A stretch of DNA of 64,000 bases, taken from assembly GCA_038135065.1 (NCBI GenBank), contig JAYPWI010000002.1, forward strand, positions 133,767-197,766. The letters run 5' to 3'. Under the pieces are notes generated by a model. The model was not told the DNA's origin. It saw only the letters and a list, made by a program, of their open reading frames with translations, and ran no database searches. The translations under genes and the position numbers were made by a program. Positions 60,038 to 64,000 of the stretch are shown here, one piece after another; within the stretch, counting starts at the first letter, position 1, and every line of letters starts with the position of its first letter. Source of the DNA: JAYPWI01 sp038135065 (GTDB lineage: Bacteria > Actinomycetota > Acidimicrobiia > Acidimicrobiales > Poriferisodalaceae).

Positions 60038-60774
60038 GTGACCCCATGAGCGACGCCACCGACAACGACGAGCCGACCAGCCCTTCGAACCGGCTCGAAA
60101 TCTGGTTCTCCCGGCCAGCCGAACCTGCGCCGGTGGGCCGCCTGGCCGAACTTGCTGACCGCCTGCGCAGTGCGGCTGACCTCCTGCACGGCATCGAGCC
60201 CGAGGAGGGTGAGTTGGCCGTGGCCGTCGATCACGCCGAACGATTGCTCGCCGAGTTGCGGGCCCTGCCCCAGGTGCAGAGGGTGATCTCGCCCGCCGAC
60301 GATCCGTCGCCCGATGAGGTGGGGTTTCTCGATCGGAGTCCGCTGTCGGGTCGGGCCAACCCGGTGGCCCCTCCGATGGTCATGAGCTACGAGGGAGCGC
60401 GAGTGGTGGGCACCGTCACCTTCGGCCCCGCGTACGAGGGGCCTCCCGGTCACGCGCACGGCGGCTGGGTGGCCTCGGCCTTCGACGAGGTCATGGGGAT
60501 GGCCCAAGGTCTCTCGGCATCTCCGGGGATGACCGGTGGGCTGGAGGTGACCTACCGTCGGCCGACGCCGCTCGGCGACACCCTTCGTTTCGAGGGATGG
60601 GTCGACGAGATCGACGGCCGCAAGATCAGAACCCGAGCGGAGGCCCGGTCGACGAACGGAGAACTTCTAGCCGAGGCCACCGGTCTGTTCATCTCGGTCG
60701 ACTTCGAGCGGTTTCGCGCGATGGCGGCCGAAGCCGCCGGCCACGGCAATGGAGATCACTCGCCCGCGAGCTGA
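60034..60774 (+). CDS. PaaI-type hot-dog thioesterase
   Basis: A 246-residue protein. The C-terminal 130 residues are a hot-dog thioesterase (GPAYEGPPGHAHGGWVASAFDEVMGM with the HGG motif, GGLEVTYRRPTPLGDTL). The first 100 residues are a helical extension (LAELADRLRSAADLLHGI), longer than typical PaaI. It hydrolyses acyl-CoA thioesters. GTG 60034 forms a GTGA overlap with xthA; an ATG at 60046 is the alternative. The last 19 bp overlap the convergent uvrD2 gene. Confidence 0.84.
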   Translation: MSDPMSDATDNDEPTSPSNRLEIWFSRPAEPAPVGRLAELADRLRSAADLLHGIEPEEGELAVAVDHAERLLAELRALPQVQRVISPADDPSPDEVGFLDRSPLSGRANPVAPPMVMSYEGARVVGTVTFGPAYEGPPGHAHGGWVASAFDEVMGMAQGLSASPGMTGGLEVTYRRPTPLGDTLRFEGWVDEIDGRKIRTRAEARSTNGELLAEATGLFISVDFERFRAMAAEAAGHGNGDHSPAS

Positions 60775-62663
60775 GCGAGAATCTCCGGACCGATGCTGCG
60801 CAGCCGCTCGGGACGGGTGCCGGTCACCTCGGCCAGATCGTCCAGATCGCGAGGGACCTCGACTGCGAGGAGCGCGATGGTTGCGTCGTCCAGTACAGCT
60901 TGGGCAGAGATACGCCGAGCCCGGGCGGTCCGGTCTCGCCAGGTGGTCAACCGGTCCCGGCGCCTGCGCTGCTCCAGCGGTTCTGCGGCGCCAACTGCGG
61001 CACGTGCTTGGGCCAGGAGGGGAACGAAGCGGTCGGGCGGGGTGGGGGGTGGTTCGGTCTCCACTCCCTCGATGATGGCGAGCCACGGACTGGGTTGACG
61101 CTCCACCACCTGGCCCGAGACCGTACGGTGGCGTGCCCACGTCAGGTGGACCGAGCGTTCGGCTCTGGTGACCGCAACGTAGAACAGTCGACGCTCCTCG
61201 GGATCCGACGCCTTGAGGGGAACCAACCCCTCTTCCATTCCTGCGATGACCACATGCGGCCATTCGAGACCCTTCGCTGCATGGAACGTGACCAGGTCGA
61301 CGGCGTCGTGGTCGCGGTCGAGGTCGGCGGGGCTGACCGTGCGCAGCCAACTGTTGAATGCGCGCCCGTCCGGGGCTGGATCCTCGTCGAGGTACTGCTG
61401 GGCGAGGGTTGCGATGTGGGCGGCGGGCCCGCCGTCGATCTCGGCCAGCAGATCGGCGGCCACCACTGCGATGTCGGGGCCTGCGGCAACGAGTTGCTCG
61501 ACGACCTGGGCCACCTCGGGAAGGCGGAGGAGCCCGCCTCTGCCTCGCAGGCGGTAGGGCACGTCCAGTTGATCGAGGGCCCTGCAGATGATGGTCAATT
61601 GCTCGTTGGTTCTCGCCAGCACGGCATGGCGTGCCCAGGATTGACCGGGTTGTCGCTGATGGCGCAGGTGGCGGGCGATACCGATGGCCTCGGCCTGCTC
61701 GTCGGGATACGACGTCACCGCAGGAGCAGGGCCCTGTATCTCGTTCTCGCTCGTCTCGGGCAGGGCTCCGCCGACAACCGTGCTGGCCAACCGGACCAGG
61801 GTCGGTGTGCTGCGGTGGTTGGTGGTGAGCTCCAACACCGTTGCCGTCGGGAAATGATCGGCGAAGCCGGTGAGGTAGTCGGCGTTCGCTCCGTTCCAAC
61901 CGTAGATGGCCTGGTTGGGATCACCGACCACGAACAGATCCGATCGGTCACCCAGCCAGCCGCTCAGCAGGTCGAACTGGGTCGGGTTCAGGTCCTGGTA
62001 CTCGTCGACGAAGATGTGACGGAACAGCCACCGCTGCGCATCAGCGAACGCCGGATCGGTGACGAGCAGGTGGTGGCAGCGCACGAGTAGGTCGTCGAAA
62101 TCCATGAGATGTCGGCGACGCTTGTACTCCACGAACCGGCGATGGAGTTCAGCGATGGCCACGGCAGATCCGTCGCCCACCCGCTGGCGTCCGGGTCCGT
62201 GTCGGTACTCATCGGGCACAAGGCCCTGTGCGCAGGCCCAGTCGATCTCCGAGGCGGCAAGGGCGAAGGAAACCAGCGGACCATCGGAGCGGCCGGCGTG
62301 GAGATCACGCAGGATCGGCCGCCGTTGGCCTATGACGGCTGGGGGGGTGCGTCCGTGGTCGATGGCATGGCGGCGGAGCTGGGCCAGGGCCACTGCGTGG
62401 AAGGTGCCGACCGCTCCGAGGTCCCGGATCCCCAGGTTGGCAAGGCGCTGGCGCACCTCGTTCGCCGCGCGTCGGGTGAAGGTCAGCGCGAGGACCCGGC
62501 GGGGATCGGCGGTCCCATCCTCGACCCGCCGGGCGATGCGTTGGGTGAGAACTCGGGTCTTTCCCGAGCCAGGGCCAGCCAGGACGCAGAGCGGGGCAGC
62601 GTCGCTCTCCACAGCTGCTCGCTGTGGGCCGTCGAGTTGGTCGAGCCGTAAGAGACGGGCCAC
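60756..62663 (-). CDS. uvrD2: UvrD/PcrA-type DNA helicase UvrD2 with HRDC tail
   Basis: A 635-residue superfamily 1 helicase: Walker A AGPGSGKT (29-36), motif Ia LTFTRRAANEV, motif II VDEYQDL, motif III GDPNQAIYGW, motif IV NHRST, motif V FHAAKGLEWPHV and motif VI YVAVTRAER. After a linker, the last 75 residues (DRLTTWRDRTARARRI ... TRPERLRSIGPEIL) form an HRDC domain, as in mycobacterial UvrD2. The start is GTG at 62663, 7 nt after TAACGT (leaderless); upstream frame would run into the divergent gene. Overlaps the thioesterase end by 19 bp. Confidence 0.94.
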   Translation of the reverse strand: MARLLRLDQLDGPQRAAVESDAAPLCVLAGPGSGKTRVLTQRIARRVEDGTADPRRVLALTFTRRAANEVRQRLANLGIRDLGAVGTFHAVALAQLRRHAIDHGRTPPAVIGQRRPILRDLHAGRSDGPLVSFALAASEIDWACAQGLVPDEYRHGPGRQRVGDGSAVAIAELHRRFVEYKRRRHLMDFDDLLVRCHHLLVTDPAFADAQRWLFRHIFVDEYQDLNPTQFDLLSGWLGDRSDLFVVGDPNQAIYGWNGANADYLTGFADHFPTATVLELTTNHRSTPTLVRLASTVVGGALPETSENEIQGPAPAVTSYPDEQAEAIGIARHLRHQRQPGQSWARHAVLARTNEQLTIICRALDQLDVPYRLRGRGGLLRLPEVAQVVEQLVAAGPDIAVVAADLLAEIDGGPAAHIATLAQQYLDEDPAPDGRAFNSWLRTVSPADLDRDHDAVDLVTFHAAKGLEWPHVVIAGMEEGLVPLKASDPEERRLFYVAVTRAERSVHLTWARHRTVSGQVVERQPSPWLAIIEGVETEPPPTPPDRFVPLLAQARAAVGAAEPLEQRRRRDRLTTWRDRTARARRISAQAVLDDATIALLAVEVPRDLDDLAEVTGTRPERLRSIGPEILAQLAGE

Positions 62664-62670
62664 CTGTCGA

Positions 62671-62711
62671 ACGTTACCGGTCCGGGTCTGGGGCAGGCCC
62701 GCCGGTAGCCT
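62671..62711. promoter_or_regulatory. Divergent leaderless -10 hexamers between uvrD2 and PH-domain gene
   Basis: Minus-strand TAACGT (62671-62676) ends 7 nt before the uvrD2 GTG at 62663. Plus-strand TAGCCT (62706-62711) ends 6 nt before the ATG at 62718. The starts are 54 bp apart. Confidence 0.6.
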
Positions 62712-62717
62712 CCCCCC

Positions 62718-63338
62718 ATGGCGTTTCCCCGTGACTACCTCCACGACGGCGAGCGGTTGGTGCTGGCCCTCAGGCCTCATTGGTGGACCTTCGCCGGCCC
62801 GGGGTCGCTAGCTGTCGGAGCTGTGGCGGTCGCCGTCGGAGCAGCATGGACGGGCCTCAGTTTCCTCGTCTGGCTCGGTGTGGCGCTGGTCGTCGTCGCT
62901 GCCGGCAATCTGATCCTCGTCTATGGGCGGTGGATCACCACCCACTTCGTCTTGACGTCGGACCGTCTGATCTTTCGGACCGGCTTGCTGACCAAGACAG
63001 GGATCGAGATTCCCCTGACCCGCATCAACAACGTCAACTCGCGCCGCTCTCTCTTCGAGCGGGTGATCGGTGCGGGCGACCTCTTGATCGAATCGGCGGG
63101 GGAGAGCGGTCAGTCGCGGTTCTCTGATGTGCGAAAGCCCGATGCCGTCCAGAACGAGATCTATCGCCAGATCGACCAGCAGCGGCGTGGGGGTCCGGCC
63201 GCTGCCCCGCCGTCCACGGCCGCTGCGGCGGTGTCAGCGGCGCGGCAGATCGAGGAACTCGACGAACTCCGTCGCAAGGGATTGGTGTCCGACGAAGAGT
63301 TCGAAGCCAAGCGGCGCGAGTTGTTGGACCGGATGTGA
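62718..63338 (+). CDS. Membrane protein with bacterial PH domain and SHOCT tail
   Basis: A 206-residue protein. Two transmembrane helices (FAGPGSLAVGAVAVAVGAAW and FLVWLGVALVVVAAGNLIL, about residues 25-70) precede a DUF304-type bacterial PH domain (VLTSDRLIFRTGLLTKTG, IPLTRINNVNSRRSLFERVIG). An Ala/Pro linker follows, then a SHOCT motif at the end (IEELDELRRKGLVSDEEFE). SHOCT is an oligomerisation helix hairpin. Function unknown. The ATG is 6 nt after TAGCCT. The stop overlaps the next gene by 4 nt. Confidence 0.87.
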   Translation: MAFPRDYLHDGERLVLALRPHWWTFAGPGSLAVGAVAVAVGAAWTGLSFLVWLGVALVVVAAGNLILVYGRWITTHFVLTSDRLIFRTGLLTKTGIEIPLTRINNVNSRRSLFERVIGAGDLLIESAGESGQSRFSDVRKPDAVQNEIYRQIDQQRRGGPAAAPPSTAAAAVSAARQIEELDELRRKGLVSDEEFEAKRRELLDRM

Positions 63339-64000
63339 GGGCTCGTGGCGCACGCCCCCGCGTAGTCAGCCTGGTGCCCAGCGTCACGGAGTCTCTCCTT
63401 CACTGGGGTATCGAGCCTGTGGCGTGTACGAGATTCTGCGAGCAGCCCGCCCTGCACCATGTCGGCGGGACCAAGGATCCCGACATCGCTGCCATCGTGG
63501 GGCTGGCCCCTGATGTCGTGGTCGTCGACCGTGAGGAGAACCGTCGGGAGGACCACGACGCGCTGCTCGACGCCGGCATCGACGTCCTGGTGCTCCACGT
63601 GACGGCCCTCGATGACGTGGGCGATGCGCTGGAACAGCTCGGCCAGCGGGTCGGTATCGAGGTCGAGGTGCCAGCCCTCCCCCCTGGCCTGCCGGCTGCC
63701 CGCAGCGCCCTGGTGCCCATCTGGCGTCGTCCGTGGATGTCCATCGGGCCACCGACCTATGGCGGCTCGCTGCTCGCCCACCTCGGGGTGCGAGTCGCCG
63801 GAGATTCCGACGTGCCGTATGCGATGCACAGCGAGGATGATCTGGCGGCCTGTGATGTCGACCTCGTGATCGCTCCGAGTGAGCCGTACCCGTTCACGGA
63901 CCGACACGTGCCGGAGTTGCAACGTGTGGCCCCTGTGGTGCTCGTCGACGGGCAGGACCTCTTCTGGTGGGGGGTGAGGACCCCGGCAGCACTGGTTCGT
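63335..64000 (+). CDS. Helical-backbone metal/cobalamin receptor-type protein (partial, runs off the end)
   Basis: At least 222 codons, open to the end of the window. It starts with GTG overlapping the PH gene stop (GTGA). It opens RPRVVSLVPSVTESLLHWG, the class III periplasmic-binding fold start, then VGGTKDPDIAAIVGLAPDVV and DALLDAGIDVLVLH. This is the BtuF/cobalamin-type fold, but with no signal peptide or lipobox, so it appears cytoplasmic, as in the helical-backbone metal receptor group. The substrate, perhaps a corrinoid or siderophore-like ligand, is inferred only from the fold. Confidence 0.82.
   Translation, partial: MRARGARPRVVSLVPSVTESLLHWGIEPVACTRFCEQPALHHVGGTKDPDIAAIVGLAPDVVVVDREENRREDHDALLDAGIDVLVLHVTALDDVGDALEQLGQRVGIEVEVPALPPGLPAARSALVPIWRRPWMSIGPPTYGGSLLAHLGVRVAGDSDVPYAMHSEDDLAACDVDLVIAPSEPYPFTDRHVPELQRVAPVVLVDGQDLFWWGVRTPAALVR

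Overview
The window is a gene-dense, high-GC stretch of an actinobacterial chromosome, and I read it as most likely class Acidimicrobiia. Supporting markers are F420/LLM-type oxidoreductases, a mycothiol-dependent isomerase-family protein, the mismatch endonuclease NucS, a fused E2-E1 2-oxoglutarate enzyme (Kgd), UvrD2 with an HRDC tail, a MetAP1c-type methionyl aminopeptidase, and GYW(L/I)V..DGG.F.FG propeller repeats that I associate with that class. Class-level placement is inference. There are 62 protein genes, no RNA gene, no insertion sequence, no prophage, no CRISPR, and no gene-free stretch longer than 300 bp. Two 10-N scaffold gaps interrupt genes (20242-20251 and 58128-58137), and both are flanked by damaged sequence.

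Layout. 1-6547: end of a nitronate monooxygenase, an SDR, a mycothiol-type protein, an MDR reductase, a DUF4349 lipoprotein, and a three-gene unit of two hot-dog dehydratases plus an LLM enzyme. 6663-9693: MsrA, then a CDP-sugar cassette (rfbF, rfbG, rfbC). 9837-17423: an LLM enzyme coupled to a Mug glycosylase with a long N-terminal extension, a 59-aa small protein, a PAP2 phosphatase, a SnoaL-like protein, two overlapping LysM genes, MetAP overlapping a secreted M23 peptidase with six propeller repeats, and an SDR. 17510-24962: a serine hydrolase, a family III CoA transferase, a MoxR ATPase with a VWA partner (first gap), two enoyl-CoA hydratases and a rhodanese. 25048-32158: a HIT protein, an acyltransferase, CoaA, then a minus-strand run of geranylgeranyl-reductase-like, PhoD-like and VanW-like genes. 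32357-35606: a plus-strand lipid or acyl-CoA unit (SDR, hydratase 2, SnoaL, SDR). 35678-46877: NucS, MBL and HSL hydrolases, YaaA, a methyltransferase, a CoA transferase, an AarF kinase, a PEP-utilizer-like protein, another enoyl-CoA hydratase and CysQ. 47042-52546: a general L-amino-acid ABC importer (aapJQMP). 52614-64000: a small zinc-binding protein, EttA, Kgd (second gap), a HAD phosphatase, ExoIII, a thioesterase, UvrD2, a PH-SHOCT membrane protein and the start of a metal or cobalamin receptor.

Two organising principles stand out. Many genes start 6-9 nt after a TANNNT -10 hexamer, the signature of leaderless mRNAs. This decided several starts and allows divergent gene pairs with only 30-55 bp between them. 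Within operons, nine junctions have exact 4-nt ATGA or GTGA overlaps. Functionally the window mixes acyl-CoA and lipid metabolism, envelope biogenesis, amino-acid uptake, DNA repair and central carbon metabolism. I found no defence island or large mobile system. The most unusual items are the G+C palindrome cluster upstream of a zinc-binding gene, the propeller-M23 peptidase overlapping MetAP, the extended Mug, the enlarged aap permeases and the PEP-utilizer-like protein without an ATP-grasp domain.
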